A stretch of 64,000 bases of DNA from Oscillospiraceae bacterium (GCA_015066625.1 SVOC01000011.1:1-64000); one strand, 5' to 3'. Numbered from the stretch's first letter, positions 34,479 to 44,680 are shown. Notes: a model not told the origin generated them from the sequence alone. A program made the numbers and translations.

Positions 34479-34919
34479 ATGAAAGTTGTACTCATTCAGG
34501 ACGTTAAAGGTCTTGGCAAAAAAGGCGAGCTTGTCAATACATCAGACGGCTACGCAAGAAACTTCCTTTTCCCCAGAAAGCTTGCAATGGAAGCAAATGC
34601 TCAGGCAATGAGCGAGCTTAAAAACAGAGAAGCTGCGGAAAAGCACCGTATTGATACCGAAATTGCGGCAGCAAAGGCAAATGCGGCAAAGCTTGAAGGC
34701 AAAACCGTAAAACTTACCGCAAAGGGCGGTGCCGGCGGCAAGCTTTTCGGCTCCGTAACGTCAAAGGATGTTGCAGGTCTTATTTCAAAGGAATACGGCA
34801 TTGTTCTTGATAAGCGTAAGGTTGTTGTTGAAGATATAAAGGCATTCGGCACATACCCCGTAGAGGTCAAGCTCTATAACGGTATTTCGGCTTCAATGTA
34901 TGTCAGCGTACAGGAGTAA
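34479..34919 (+). CDS. rplI: 50S ribosomal protein L9
   Basis: 146 residues, AAGGAGATATAAATT upstream. The N-terminal [17 protein letters not shown] and [13 protein letters not shown] are the standard L9 rRNA-binding domain, followed by the long connecting helix and C-terminal domain ([12 protein letters not shown]). It sits between gdpP and dnaB, a conserved Firmicutes order. Confidence 0.98.
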   Translation: MKVVLIQDVKGLGKKGELVNTSDGYARNFLFPRKLAMEANAQAMSELKNREAAEKHRIDTEIAAAKANAAKLEGKTVKLTAKGGAGGKLFGSVTSKDVAGLISKEYGIVLDKRKVVVEDIKAFGTYPVEVKLYNGISASMYVSVQE

Positions 34920-34945
34920 AATTCTAATCCGAACGGAGAATAACA

Positions 34946-36328
34946 ATGGCAGATAACGGAATGTTTTCCCTCGATAATATTCAGATGCCGTTCAGTGCCG
35001 AGGCAGAGCAGGCTGTGTTGGGCAGTATTCTTGTTGAACCTTCGTGCCTTTCTCAGGCGGCGGTTTACATAAACCCCGATTCATTCTATCTTCCTCAGCA
35101 TTCGGCAATCTTTTCTGCAATGATAACCCTTGACAGCACGGGCAGAACCATTGACCCTCTCGTTGTGCTTGATCTTCTTGTTCAGCAGGGCGTCTATGAC
35201 AACGGTTCGGGAAGAAATTATCTTTTTGAGCTTGCTCAGATGGTGCCCTCAACGGCGAATGTTGAGATGTATGCCAAAATCGTGCGTGAAAAATTCTATA
35301 TGCGCACACTTATCGGTATTTCGTCTGAAACGATCGAAAGCGCGGTTTCTCAGGAAGAAACTGCCGATGCACTGCTTGATAATGCGGAGCAGAAGATTTA
35401 CAACATCCGTCAGGGTAAAACCTCAAACGCACCGTCAAAGCTTAAGGATATCATTGTAAACAATGTTTACGATACTCTCAAAAAAATAACGGGCGAAGAT
35501 AAAGATCTCTACAAAGGCTACACAACGGGTTTCAGTGATCTTGATAAAATTCTTACAGGTCTCAATAAATCCGACCTTGTGCTTATCGGTGCCCGTCCCG
35601 CAATGGGTAAAACAAGCTTTGCACTGAACCTTGCGCGCAATGTTGCGGCAATCGGTAAGCGTAAAGTTCTGTTTTTCTCTCTTGAAATGACAAAGGAACA
35701 GCTTGCAATGCGTGTTCTCGGCACGGAAGCAAGAGTTTCAAGCCATAAGATGAGAAACGGCAATATTTCTCAGGATGAATGGGTAAGGCTTGGTATGGCA
35801 ACAAGCGCACTCAATGACTGTGAGCTTTATTTTGACGATACTTCAACCATTACCGTTCCCGAAATGAAGGCAAAAACAAGGCGTCTGGGCGGCGTTGAAT
35901 GTGTTATTATTGACTATCTCGGTCTTATCAAAGGCAGTACACGAACGGAAAACCGTGTGCAGGAAGTCAGCGAAATTACAAGAAACCTCAAGATGATGGC
36001 AAAAGACCTTAACATACCTATTGTTTGCTGTGCACAGCTTTCCAGAGGTACCGAAGGCAGAGGCAAGTCACACAGACCTCAGCTTTCCGACCTTCGTGAA
36101 TCAGGCTCAATTGAGCAGGATGCGGATATCGTTATGATGCTTTACAGACCCGATTATTACAGCGGTGAAAAAGACGATAACGATGAGCCCGAAGCACCTC
36201 GTCAGGATGTGAACATAGCAGAGGTTATTGTTGCTAAAAACCGTCACGGTGAAACGGGTACGGTAGAATTTGCCTGGGACGGCGAGCACACCCTCTTCCT
36301 GCAGTTGGAGAAGAATCTGGATGATTGA
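34946..36328 (+). CDS. dnaB: Replicative DNA helicase
   Basis: 460 residues. The N-terminal domain (PFSAEAEQAVLGSIL) is followed by a RecA-type motor domain: Walker A GARPAMGKTSFALN, FFSLEMTKEQLAMR, IIDYLGLI and the arginine-finger region LSDLRESGSIEQDAD. It unwinds DNA at the replication fork as a hexamer. It overlaps tilS by 8 bases. Confidence 0.97.
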   Translation: MADNGMFSLDNIQMPFSAEAEQAVLGSILVEPSCLSQAAVYINPDSFYLPQHSAIFSAMITLDSTGRTIDPLVVLDLLVQQGVYDNGSGRNYLFELAQMVPSTANVEMYAKIVREKFYMRTLIGISSETIESAVSQEETADALLDNAEQKIYNIRQGKTSNAPSKLKDIIVNNVYDTLKKITGEDKDLYKGYTTGFSDLDKILTGLNKSDLVLIGARPAMGKTSFALNLARNVAAIGKRKVLFFSLEMTKEQLAMRVLGTEARVSSHKMRNGNISQDEWVRLGMATSALNDCELYFDDTSTITVPEMKAKTRRLGGVECVIIDYLGLIKGSTRTENRVQEVSEITRNLKMMAKDLNIPIVCCAQLSRGTEGRGKSHRPQLSDLRESGSIEQDADIVMMLYRPDYYSGEKDDNDEPEAPRQDVNIAEVIVAKNRHGETGTVEFAWDGEHTLFLQLEKNLDD

Positions 36329-37652
36329 TAAAGTTAAAGCAAGAGTTAAAGATATGATTCCCGAAGGCGCAGCTGTTGTTGCCGCGGTTTCGGGTGGCAG
36401 CGACTCAATGGCTTTGCTCAGCATTCTCAATGAAATCAAAGATGAATTCGGCTTCAGTCTTTGTGCTGCACACGTCAATCACTGCCTTCGCGGTGATGCG
36501 GCAGACGGTGATGAGAATTTTGTGCGCGAAAAGTGTGCCGCAATGGGCGTAAAGCTTTATGTGAAGCGTGCGGATGTTGCAAGCCTTGCCGCAGAGCAGG
36601 GGATGGGTCTGGAAGAATGCGGCAGAAATGTACGTTATGAGTTTTTTAACTCGTTGGGAGATAATATTATTATTGCCACGGCACATAACCTCAGTGACAG
36701 AGTTGAAACCTTCTTTTTCAATTTTGCAAGAGGCAGTGTTTTGCGCGGGCTTTGTTCAATTCCTGAGATTAGAGGCAATATTGTCAGACCGATTATTGAC
36801 TGCACTAAGGATGAAATTTTTGAATATTGCGTAAAGAACGGCATTGAGTATGTGACGGACGCAACCAACGATGATGTTGTGTACACTCGCAACAGAATCA
36901 GGCACAACGTTGTGAAAGAATTCAGGCATATAAACCCTTCTTTTGAAAAAAGCGCAGGCAGATGTATTTCTGCCATTAATGAAGATGAGGCTTTTCTTTT
37001 GTCTCTTGCATATGAAACGGTTGAAAAGGCAAAGTGCGAAGGCGGATATTCTGCATCTTTACTTGGTTTATCGGCGATGCCTGTCAAAAAGAGGGCGTTG
37101 ATAAACATAATTGAGAGCTGTAAAGGTGTTACACCCGAGTATAAATTCATTGATAAAATCTGCGTATTGCTGAAAAACGGCGGTTCGATACAGATTAACG
37201 GCGGTGTTACCGTAAGAGTTCGCAGGGGAGTGCTTGATTTCCCGTCTGCCTGCGAGGAAATCCCTGAAACCGAACTATGTGAAAGGCTGGATTTTGGCTC
37301 TGCCGTAATTACTGCAGAGATTATTAACAGAGAAGAAATAAATAATTTACAAAACATTTCAAAATCGGTATTGGAATATTATATTGATTGTGATAAAATA
37401 CACGGCAGGGCAGTAGTGAGAAGCCGTATTGACGGCGATTTCATAGCACTTGCATCAAGAAAATGCACCAAAACCCTAAAAAAGCTTTTCAACGAGCTTG
37501 CAATTCCGCCTGAAAAGAGAAACGGTGTTGCGGTTTTTGCGGATGATGACGGTGTTTTTCTTGTTGAAGGTGCAGGAATATCCCAAAGCGTTACCGTTGA
37601 TAAAAACACAAAAAAGGTTATGATAATACGTATTGAAAGACGTGATGTGTGA
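36321..37652 (+). CDS. tilS: tRNA(Ile)-lysidine synthase
   Basis: 443 residues from the ATG at 36321, inside the end of dnaB; a ribosome site (GGAGAAGAATCTGG) lies in dnaB. It attaches lysine to C34 of tRNA-Ile(CAU). The PP-loop reads [29 protein letters not shown] binds ATP, and the TilS C-terminal domains follow ([25 protein letters not shown]). The stop overlaps the hpt start. Confidence 0.95.
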   Translation: MIDKVKARVKDMIPEGAAVVAAVSGGSDSMALLSILNEIKDEFGFSLCAAHVNHCLRGDAADGDENFVREKCAAMGVKLYVKRADVASLAAEQGMGLEECGRNVRYEFFNSLGDNIIIATAHNLSDRVETFFFNFARGSVLRGLCSIPEIRGNIVRPIIDCTKDEIFEYCVKNGIEYVTDATNDDVVYTRNRIRHNVVKEFRHINPSFEKSAGRCISAINEDEAFLLSLAYETVEKAKCEGGYSASLLGLSAMPVKKRALINIIESCKGVTPEYKFIDKICVLLKNGGSIQINGGVTVRVRRGVLDFPSACEEIPETELCERLDFGSAVITAEIINREEINNLQNISKSVLEYYIDCDKIHGRAVVRSRIDGDFIALASRKCTKTLKKLFNELAIPPEKRNGVAVFADDDGVFLVEGAGISQSVTVDKNTKKVMIIRIERRDV

Positions 37653-38194
37653 AAATGCTTAACGATGTTGAAAAGATATACAGTGAAGAAACGCTGAAAA
37701 ACATTGTGAATCGTCTTGGTGCACAAATAAGTGAGGATTACAAAGATAAAAACCTGCTTCTTGTCGGTGTGCTCAAAGGTTCCGTTGTGTTTATGGCAGA
37801 TCTTATGAGAACGATCACCGTGCCCTGTGCCACAGATTTTATGTGCGTTTCAAGCTATGCCAATAAAACAGAATCATCCGGTGTTGTCAAAATCGTAAAA
37901 GACCTTGATATCAACCTTGAAGGCTGGGATGTTCTTATAGTTGAGGATATTCTGGATTCAGGTAAAACTCTCAGCTACATCAAAAAAATTCTGCTCAGCA
38001 GAAATCCCAAAAGTATCAGGATATGCACATTGCTTGATAAGCCCGAACAAAGAGTGGTCGACGATATTTATGTGGATTATTTAGGTGCCGAAGTTCCCGA
38101 TGAATTTGTTGTGGGCTACGGTCTTGACTACGATGAAAAATACAGAAATCTGCCTTACATAGGCGTTCTCAAAAGAAGTGTATATGAAAAATAA
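37649..38194 (+). CDS. hpt: Hypoxanthine phosphoribosyltransferase
   Basis: 181 residues from a GTG at 37649 that overlaps the tilS stop (GTGA); an ATG two codons later is an alternative start. It salvages hypoxanthine and guanine into nucleotides. [16 protein letters not shown] and the PRPP motif [14 protein letters not shown] are diagnostic. Neighbours tilS and ftsH are conserved partners in Firmicutes. Confidence 0.96.
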   Translation: MKMLNDVEKIYSEETLKNIVNRLGAQISEDYKDKNLLLVGVLKGSVVFMADLMRTITVPCATDFMCVSSYANKTESSGVVKIVKDLDINLEGWDVLIVEDILDSGKTLSYIKKILLSRNPKSIRICTLLDKPEQRVVDDIYVDYLGAEVPDEFVVGYGLDYDEKYRNLPYIGVLKRSVYEK

Positions 38195-38230
38195 TTCTTA
38201 ACCCGTGGGGAAAGATAGATCAAGGAGTGA

Positions 38231-40138
38231 TTGTTCAAATTGAATCCTAAAAAGACTAATCCGGGCACACAGAAAAGGCGCTTTTCGTCAATTCTGGCAT
38301 ATGTGCTTATTCCGCTTATGCTTATCAGCGGTATTGCTTATTTTATGACTGCTCAGAAGCAGGAAAAAACCGAATACTACCAGATTGTTGCTCTTTTTGA
38401 CGAAGGTAAAGTAATCGAATATTCTCTTAACCTGAGCAGCGGTGCTCTTACCTACAAGCTTCAGGGCGAAACTGCAGAAAAAAACTTTTCAGTACCCAGT
38501 GTTAATCTCTTTATTGAAGATATTCACAGCGGTGTTATAGAGCATAACAGACAGAACCCCGATAATCCCGTAAAGGCAAAATATATTGCAGGCACAACGG
38601 GTCAGTGGCTCTATAATATCGTACCCACATTACTTCTTCTTGCAGTTATGGGTATTCTCACCTTCGTTATGTTCAAGCGTATGAACCAGACAATGAGCAA
38701 CGAGAATAACCGCACTCTCAGTTTCGGCAAGGCAAGAATCAAGCAGGCAAAGGATGAAAAGAGAAAAACAACCTTTGCGGATGTTGCAGGTGCAGATGAA
38801 GAAAAAGAGGAGCTTGAAGAAATTGTTCAGTTCCTTAAAAATCCTTCAAAGTTTGATTCTCTCGGCGCAAGAATTCCCAAGGGCGTGCTTCTTGTAGGCC
38901 CTCCGGGTACAGGTAAAACCCTGCTTGCAAGAGCTGTTGCAGGTGAGGCTGATGCACCTTTCTTCTCAATTTCAGGTTCCGATTTTGTTGAGATGTATGT
39001 AGGTGTGGGTGCTTCCAGGGTCCGTGACCTTTTTGACCAGGCAAAGAAAAGCTCGCCTTCAATTATTTTCATTGATGAAATTGATGCTGTAGGTCGCCAC
39101 AGAGGTGCAGGTATGGGCGGCGGACACGATGAAAGAGAGCAGACCCTTAACCAGCTTCTTGTTGAAATGGATGGTTTCGGCGCAAATGAAGGCGTTATCG
39201 TAATTGCCGCCACAAACCGACCTGATATTCTTGACCCCGCACTTCTCAGACCCGGCAGATTTGACCGTCAGGTAACTGTTAATTATCCCGATACCAAGGG
39301 AAGAACTGAAATTCTTAAAGTTCACGCAAAGAAAAAGCCTCTTGCTCCCGATGTTGACCTTAACAGCATTGCTCACGCAACCGTAGGCTTCACAGGTGCA
39401 GACCTTGAAAATCTTCTTAACGAAGCAGCACTTCTTGCCGCAAGACGCGATAAGAAAGCAATTACGATGGAAGAAATTGATGAGGCAGCACTCAAGGTTC
39501 AGGTAGGTTCGGAAAAGAAATCACATAAAATGACCGAAAAAGCCAAGAAACTGACCGCTTATCACGAGGCAGGTCACGCAGTTTCAAGCTATTATCTTGA
39601 ATACGAGGATCCCGTTCATCAGATTTCCATTATTCCAAGAGGTATGGCAGGCGGCTACACACTCTACAGACCCACAGAGGATAAGAGCTACACCTCAAAG
39701 AACGAAATGCTTGACAGCCTTGTAGGTCTTCTCGGCGGACGAGTTGCCGAAGCACTTGTGCTTGGGGATATTTCAACCGGCGCTTCAAATGATATCGAGC
39801 GTGCAACCGAAATCGCAAGAAGTATGGTTACAAAATACGGAATGAGTGAAAAGCTCGGTCCCATCGCCTTTGGCAGTGACGGACATCAGGTGTTCCTCGG
39901 CAAGGATTACAACAATGTAAGAAACTATTCCGAAAGCGTTGCGGCACAGATTGATGACGAAATTGAAGCTATCATCAGAAATGCTTATGCAAGAACAGAA
40001 AACATTCTCACAGAGCATATGGATAAGCTTCACCTTATTGCACAGTATCTTTTCGAAAACGAGAAGATGAGCGGCGAGGAATTCGCAAAGGCAATGGAAG
40101 AAGAGCCCGAAGTTCTTACCGAAGAAACAGCAGAATAA
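38231..40138 (+). CDS. ftsH: ATP-dependent membrane protease FtsH
   Basis: 635 residues. The start is a TTG, either 38231 (3 bases from AAGGAG) or 38240; neither spacing is ideal. Two membrane helices (about 20-40 and 125-145) bracket a short extracytoplasmic domain. The AAA module shows [19 protein letters not shown] and the SRH region [17 protein letters not shown]. The zinc protease site is HEAGHAVSS with a downstream Asp. It degrades misfolded and regulatory membrane proteins. The stop codon touches the palindromic element at 40138. Confidence 0.97.
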   Translation: MFKLNPKKTNPGTQKRRFSSILAYVLIPLMLISGIAYFMTAQKQEKTEYYQIVALFDEGKVIEYSLNLSSGALTYKLQGETAEKNFSVPSVNLFIEDIHSGVIEHNRQNPDNPVKAKYIAGTTGQWLYNIVPTLLLLAVMGILTFVMFKRMNQTMSNENNRTLSFGKARIKQAKDEKRKTTFADVAGADEEKEELEEIVQFLKNPSKFDSLGARIPKGVLLVGPPGTGKTLLARAVAGEADAPFFSISGSDFVEMYVGVGASRVRDLFDQAKKSSPSIIFIDEIDAVGRHRGAGMGGGHDEREQTLNQLLVEMDGFGANEGVIVIAATNRPDILDPALLRPGRFDRQVTVNYPDTKGRTEILKVHAKKKPLAPDVDLNSIAHATVGFTGADLENLLNEAALLAARRDKKAITMEEIDEAALKVQVGSEKKSHKMTEKAKKLTAYHEAGHAVSSYYLEYEDPVHQISIIPRGMAGGYTLYRPTEDKSYTSKNEMLDSLVGLLGGRVAEALVLGDISTGASNDIERATEIARSMVTKYGMSEKLGPIAFGSDGHQVFLGKDYNNVRNYSESVAAQIDDEIEAIIRNAYARTENILTEHMDKLHLIAQYLFENEKMSGEEFAKAMEEEPEVLTEETAE

Positions 40139-40318
40139 AATAACCTCCGGCTGAAAAGGGCGACCTTTCATAAGGAATTTAAGCCTTAAAAAGGCTATTT
40201 TGGTATATAACTGCGTTGAAAATGTTCGGAATCCGTCAAGGATTCCTGTGCTTTTCGCCTTGTTCTATATCCAAACTATCTCTTTTTAAGGTGCGAAGCA
40301 GTTTTTATCAGGTTATTT
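40138..40318. repeat. Long imperfect palindrome, MITE-like
   Basis: About 180 bases with matching ends AAATAACCT (40138-40146, inverted at 40310-40318). The inner arms both read CCTTAAAAAG, a TTTGG-ATATA block, a GAAAA block and GGAATCC, which meet at a 5-base loop (GTCAA). The whole can fold into one long bulged hairpin and encodes no protein. Inverted ends plus internal complementarity suggest a non-autonomous mobile element or a large RNA hairpin at the end of the ftsH transcript. Confidence 0.65.
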
Positions 40319-40343
40319 TTCGTTTAGACAAAATGACAAAAAC

Positions 40344-40375
40344 CCCGTAATACATCAAGTATTACGGGATTTTTT
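40344..40375 (+). terminator. Terminator of the ftsH operon
   Basis: CCCGTAATA (40344-40352) and TATTACGGG (40360-40368) are perfect arms, followed by ATTTTTTC. The only other content of 40139-40449 is the palindromic element. Confidence 0.8.
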
Positions 40376-40449
40376 CGTGAAGTATTAACGGAAAAGAATC
40401 GATAAAAACCTTAACTTCCTTGTGAAGTGTCGCCCAATCGGAGGTGTTT

Positions 40450-41292
40450 TTATGACCTTTTGGTAATTTTGCCTGCGGCAAAGCAAATGATGAATGCAAC
40501 TATATCTGCCGCAACAATGGTGGAGCCTACGGGTGTACCGTAAAGAATGGCAACGAGTATGCCTGCCACCGCACAGGTGACGGAGATAATTGCAGAGCTG
40601 ATTATAACTGAACGGAAACTTTTGAAAAGCCTCATTGCCGAAAGGGCGGGGAAGATAATCAGTGCCGATATAAGCAGTGCACCTACAAGGTTCATTGCAA
40701 GCACGATAACAACCGCAGTTACAACCGCAATAAGTGTGTTGTATGCCTTGGTATTTGTGCCTGTTGCAGAGGCAAAGCCTTCGTCAAAGGTAACGGCGAA
40801 AATTCTGTTATAAAACAAAACAAAAACAAGAATTACAACAGCGGTAAGTGCGAGGCAAAGAATTACATCGGTTTTTGAAAGAGTAAGAATTGAAGTTGAA
40901 CCGAAAAGCGTTGTGCATACATCACCGCTGACATTTGACGAAGTTGAAAAAACATTAAGTAAAAGATAACCGAGAGCAAGAGTGCCTACGGATATCATTG
41001 CAATGGCGGCATCGCCTTTTATTTTTGTGCTCGAATTCAGCCCCAGAAGAAGTATTGCCGCTGCGATTGTGACGGGTAACGCAACCGTCATGGGTGCCGT
41101 GCCGCATACGGCGGCAACCGCTATTGCGCCGAAGGCAACGTGCGAAAGACCGTCACCTATCATTGAGTATCTTTTAAGTACAAGGCTTACACCCAGAAGT
41201 GCGGCGCATAGTGCAATAAGCACACCTGCAACAATGGCATATCTGACAAAGGTGTAGCTGAAATATGATGATAATGATTCAATTATATTCAT
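40450..41292 (-). CDS. znuB: Zinc/manganese ABC transporter permease
   Basis: 280 residues, eight or nine membrane helices, ABC-3 family. RYSMIGDGLSHVAFGAIAV near residues 40-60 and VGALLISALIIFPA are conserved in ZnuB/MntB proteins. It overlaps the ATPase gene by four bases (ATGA). Together with the next two genes it imports Zn or Mn. Confidence 0.92.
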   Translation of the reverse strand: MNIIESLSSYFSYTFVRYAIVAGVLIALCAALLGVSLVLKRYSMIGDGLSHVAFGAIAVAAVCGTAPMTVALPVTIAAAILLLGLNSSTKIKGDAAIAMISVGTLALGYLLLNVFSTSSNVSGDVCTTLFGSTSILTLSKTDVILCLALTAVVILVFVLFYNRIFAVTFDEGFASATGTNTKAYNTLIAVVTAVVIVLAMNLVGALLISALIIFPALSAMRLFKSFRSVIISSAIISVTCAVAGILVAILYGTPVGSTIVAADIVAFIICFAAGKITKRS

Positions 41293-41999
41293 TCGTCACA
41301 ACCTCCGTCGCAGATAAAGCAGTGGCATCCGTCACTGTTTTCATAATCTTCTTTTGTGCCGAAAAACAGAGGCTTGTTGCCGATGTGAAGAATGTGGGAT
41401 GAAAACTCAATGGCGGCGTGAATATCATGAGACACCATTATTACGGTTATGCCTTCTTTGTTTATTTCGGTGATTAAATGATAGAGGTTTTTGGTTACTA
41501 CGGGGTCAAGACCTGCTACGGGCTCGTCGAGAATAAGCAGCTTTTTTGTTGCACACAAAGCTCTTGCAAGAAGTACTCGCTGCTGCTGACCGCCTGAAAG
41601 CTCGCGGTAGCATCTGCCTGAAAGGTCTGAAATGTTCAGCTTTTCCATAATATCCGCTGCCTGCTTTTTCTGAGCCCTTGAATAAAAGGGTCTTATTCCG
41701 CAGCCGTTAAGACAGCCTGAAAGAACTATTTCCTTTACAGAAGCGGGGAAATCCTTCTGTACCTCGGTTTGCTGAGGCAGATATCCGATTTCGTTTTGTT
41801 TGAGTCCGTCACCGAATTCGATTTTGCCCGCAATAACGGATTTCTGACCCAGCAGGGTTTTCATCAGCGTGCTTTTACCCGAGCCGTTTTCGCCTACAAT
41901 GCAAAGGTAATCGCCTTTGCCTACGCTGAAATCAAGGTCGGTTACAATGGCTTTTCCTTCGTATCCCAGAGAAACGCCGCATACATTTATAAGAGCCAT
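41289..41999 (-). CDS. znuC: Zinc/manganese ABC transporter ATPase
   Basis: 236 residues. Walker A GENGSGKST, Q-loop LPQQTEV, signature ELSGGQQQRVLLARAL, Walker B LLILDEPVAGLDP and the switch His in VSHD. The C-terminus contains a Cys/His cluster (CHCFICDGGCDE) that could sense metal. It shares one base with the end of the binding protein gene. Confidence 0.94.
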   Translation of the reverse strand: MALINVCGVSLGYEGKAIVTDLDFSVGKGDYLCIVGENGSGKSTLMKTLLGQKSVIAGKIEFGDGLKQNEIGYLPQQTEVQKDFPASVKEIVLSGCLNGCGIRPFYSRAQKKQAADIMEKLNISDLSGRCYRELSGGQQQRVLLARALCATKKLLILDEPVAGLDPVVTKNLYHLITEINKEGITVIMVSHDIHAAIEFSSHILHIGNKPLFFGTKEDYENSDGCHCFICDGGCDE

Positions 42000-42940
42000 C
42001 AGTTGAGAGCCTCCCGTAAAACTTCAAGATTGTTTTTCATTATGCCGATGTATGTTGTGCCGATTGCTATATCGGTAAGTGAAACCGATTGGCATGAATC
42101 AAGCATGGCAGATTTTGCACCGCTTGATTCACACACGGTTTTGGCTATTGACCCGTCAGAGCCGTCGATTGTAAGCACAACGGGTAAATTCAGTTCCTTT
42201 GTTTTGTCAATAAGAAATGCCATAGTCTGAAAGCTTGCTTCACTTTCGGATGAACAGCCTGCAAATGCTGCATAATATTCAAGAGAATAATCTTCAGTAA
42301 GGTAACGGAATGGAAATCTGTCGGCAAAAAGCAGGGTATTTCTTTTTGCAGTGCGGACCGTGTTCTGATATTCCGAATCAAGCTTGTCCAATTCATTGAT
42401 GTAAGCCTGAGCGTTTGCTTTATATTTATCTGCATTTTCACTGTCTGCTTCACAGATGATATTGCAAAGCTGATCGGTTATTGATGCGGCATTTTTAAGT
42501 GACAGCCAGATGTGTTCATCTTTGTTGCGGCGGCTTTCAGCTTCGTGATTGTGCTCGTGCTCCATACCTGCCACATATTCTTCTTCGTATGTTTCGACAA
42601 GCTGCATAAGAGCAACTGATTTGAGGCTTTTATTGTTTGCGGATGCAAGCACGCTTTCAACCCATTGGTCGCTGATTCCGCCAACATAAACAAATATATC
42701 CGCAGATGCAATTTTTATTATATCCTGAGCGGTGGGCTCGTAGCTGTGAAGGTCGCCGCCGTCATCAAGAAGCAAGGTAAGCCCTTCTTCAGTGCCCAGA
42801 ATGTTCTTTATGAAATCAAATTGAGGAAAGGCGGTGCACACTATGCTTAACCCGTCCTGCTCTTTATTTTCAGTCGTACCGCAGGCACAAAGACCGAGCA
42901 ATACAGCCGCAATAATTATTATTGAAACAAATTTTTTCAT
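41999..42940 (-). CDS. znuA: Metal-binding lipoprotein of the zinc/manganese importer
   Basis: 313 residues with a lipobox (GLCAC). A cluster-9 solute-binding protein: DLHSYEP supplies the first His ligand, a short His-rich loop HEHNHEAE lies at about 125-135, and DEHIWLS the second. The usual third block HDAFGY reads ADRFPFRYL, so the metal site differs from E. coli ZnuA. The His-rich loop favours zinc. It is followed directly by znuC and znuB, and preceded by the Fur-type gene 11 bases away. Confidence 0.9.
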   Translation of the reverse strand: MKKFVSIIIIAAVLLGLCACGTTENKEQDGLSIVCTAFPQFDFIKNILGTEEGLTLLLDDGGDLHSYEPTAQDIIKIASADIFVYVGGISDQWVESVLASANNKSLKSVALMQLVETYEEEYVAGMEHEHNHEAESRRNKDEHIWLSLKNAASITDQLCNIICEADSENADKYKANAQAYINELDKLDSEYQNTVRTAKRNTLLFADRFPFRYLTEDYSLEYYAAFAGCSSESEASFQTMAFLIDKTKELNLPVVLTIDGSDGSIAKTVCESSGAKSAMLDSCQSVSLTDIAIGTTYIGIMKNNLEVLREALN

Positions 42941-42951
42941 TTTATTCTCCC

Positions 42952-43335
42952 TTATTTACACATTCCGCATTTGCCCATAAGCAGGGTGTGGTTATCAATC
43001 TCAAAGCTTGTACTGCTGAGAATATTGTTTTGTATCTGTGCTGTTACATTGCTGTCAAGGTGGTAGACCTTGCCGCAATCGATGCATTTCATATGAAGAT
43101 GTCCTTCACATTTTTTATCGCTTATATACTGATAAACAAAGCTTCTGCTGGTACCTTTGACCGTACGGTGAACAAGACCGTCCTCAACAAGCTTTGTCAT
43201 CAGTCGGTATGCGGTGCTCTGGCTTATTTCACCGCCGATCCCGTTTATTATTTCTTCTATGGTAAACGCTTTTTCGCTGTTGTTTTGCAGGTAGTCTATA
43301 AGACTTTTCCGCTGATGAGTGTTGTATGTTTTCAT
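42952..43335 (-). CDS. Fur-family metal regulator (Zur-like)
   Basis: 127 residues from the ATG at 43335 (GGAGGCAAACTGAAA upstream). Winged helix (SQSTAYRLMTKLVEDGLV), the His-rich sensor segment EGHLHMKCIDCGKVYHLD and a second CxxC at the end (CGMC), the structural zinc site of Fur/Zur/PerR proteins. As first gene of the znu operon it most likely represses it when metal is plentiful. Confidence 0.9.
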   Translation of the reverse strand: MKTYNTHQRKSLIDYLQNNSEKAFTIEEIINGIGGEISQSTAYRLMTKLVEDGLVHRTVKGTSRSFVYQYISDKKCEGHLHMKCIDCGKVYHLDSNVTAQIQNNILSSTSFEIDNHTLLMGKCGMCK

Positions 43336-43374
43336 TTTCAGTTTGCCTCCGAATTTGAGAATAACTCCTAAATT

Positions 43375-43402
43375 ATTATACATGAATAAGAAGTAATGTC
43401 AA
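43375..43402 (-). promoter_or_regulatory. Promoter of the fur-znuACB operon
   Basis: TTGACA and TATAAT, exact, 16 bases apart on the minus strand. The -35 box lies inside AATGTCAACATT, a near palindrome, which could be the regulator's own site. Confidence 0.75.
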
Positions 43403-43420
43403 CATTATTTTTCAGTTTAG

Positions 43421-43449
43421 TTGACTTTGTATTTAATTTGTTATAAAAT
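43421..43449 (+). promoter_or_regulatory. Promoter of the secreted metallophosphoesterase gene
   Basis: TTGACT and TAAAAT with a 17-base spacer, about 32 bases before the ATG. It is divergent from the fur promoter, only 18 bases away. Confidence 0.6.
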
Positions 43450-43480
43450 ATATAGGAAAATTTAATAGGAGGCTCAGAAT

Positions 43481-44659
43481 ATGAAACGTATTCTCTCACT
43501 TGCACTTGTGCTCGTAATGGTTTTCAGTGCATTTGCCGTTAATGCTTCGGCTGCTGACGACGGTGTGCTCAGATTTGACGAAAACGGCGAGTTCAAGATT
43601 ATGCACATCTGCGACTGTCAGGATGATTATCCTGCAAACCCTGAAATGCTTATATTCCTTGATGCTGTTGTTAAGGAATACAAGCCTGACCTTGTTGTTC
43701 TCGGCGGTGACAATACGGTAGGTCCCGAAAACATGACAAAAGAAGACAAGGAAGCCGCTATCAACGAACTTGTTTCGGTATTTGTTAAAAACGAAACATA
43801 CTTTACACTTGTTTTCGGTAACCACGACCATCAGCAGGGTTTCAACGATGATGAACTGTTTGTTATGTACAAGTTTTTCGGAGGAAAGTACTGCCTTGCA
43901 TATGATGCAGACCCCTCACTTACAGGTACTGCAACACACGCACTTCCCGTTCTCGGTTCAGACAGCATTAAAACAGGGCTTATGCTTTATATGTTTGACT
44001 CAAATGAGTATGTTTCCGTAAACGGTACCAGTGAATATGACTGTGTACATCCCGACCAGATTGAGTGGTACAAGAGCGTAAGCAAGGCTGCAGAAATTGC
44101 AAACGGCAAGAAAGTTCCCGCACTTGCTTTCCAGCATATCATCGTTGGTGAAGTTTACGATGCACTTTTCCACGAATCACCCTTCGATATGGGTGAGCTT
44201 TCAAGATCATTCAACGGCAAGATTTATTCATTCCTTCCCAGAACAGAAAATATTGAATCAGGCTTCCTCTTTGAGTTCCCTTGCCCCGGCTACTATAACC
44301 ACGGTCAGTTTGATGCAATGGTTGAAAGAGGCGATGTAATGGGTGTCTTCTCGGGTCACGACCACACTAACGACTTTGTTACAGAACTTGACGGAATCAA
44401 GATTGTAAATACTCCCGGTGCTACACACGGCGGATACAGCACGGATTTCAACAGAGGCGTAAGAATGATTACCGTTAACGAGAACAACCCCGGCACATTT
44501 GAAACAGAGGTTGTAACAACCCGTCAGCTTGCACTTGATAACAGCGATTATGCTGAAGAAGTAGGCATAAGCAAGTTCGGTGCAATGATTGTTATTGCAT
44601 TCGGCGAATTCCTTATGGCTATGGGTAAGTTTACAGGTATCTTTTCAAGACTCTTTTAA
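43481..44659 (+). CDS. Secreted calcineurin-type metallophosphoesterase
   Basis: 392 residues, ATAGGAGGCTCAGAAT upstream. Signal peptide MKRILSLALVLVMVFSAFAVNASA. Metal-binding motifs occur in order: CDCQDD, GGDNT, GNHDHQQG, a central His (AFQHI) and GHDHTND. The C-terminus ends in a weakly hydrophobic segment (MIVIAFGEFLMAMGKF). It probably removes phosphate from nucleotides or phospholipid headgroups outside the cell. It is the divergent neighbour of the metal importer operon. Confidence 0.85.
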   Translation: MKRILSLALVLVMVFSAFAVNASAADDGVLRFDENGEFKIMHICDCQDDYPANPEMLIFLDAVVKEYKPDLVVLGGDNTVGPENMTKEDKEAAINELVSVFVKNETYFTLVFGNHDHQQGFNDDELFVMYKFFGGKYCLAYDADPSLTGTATHALPVLGSDSIKTGLMLYMFDSNEYVSVNGTSEYDCVHPDQIEWYKSVSKAAEIANGKKVPALAFQHIIVGEVYDALFHESPFDMGELSRSFNGKIYSFLPRTENIESGFLFEFPCPGYYNHGQFDAMVERGDVMGVFSGHDHTNDFVTELDGIKIVNTPGATHGGYSTDFNRGVRMITVNENNPGTFETEVVTTRQLALDNSDYAEEVGISKFGAMIVIAFGEFLMAMGKFTGIFSRLF

Positions 44660-44680
44660 TTGAATTTCAGCAATGAAATG

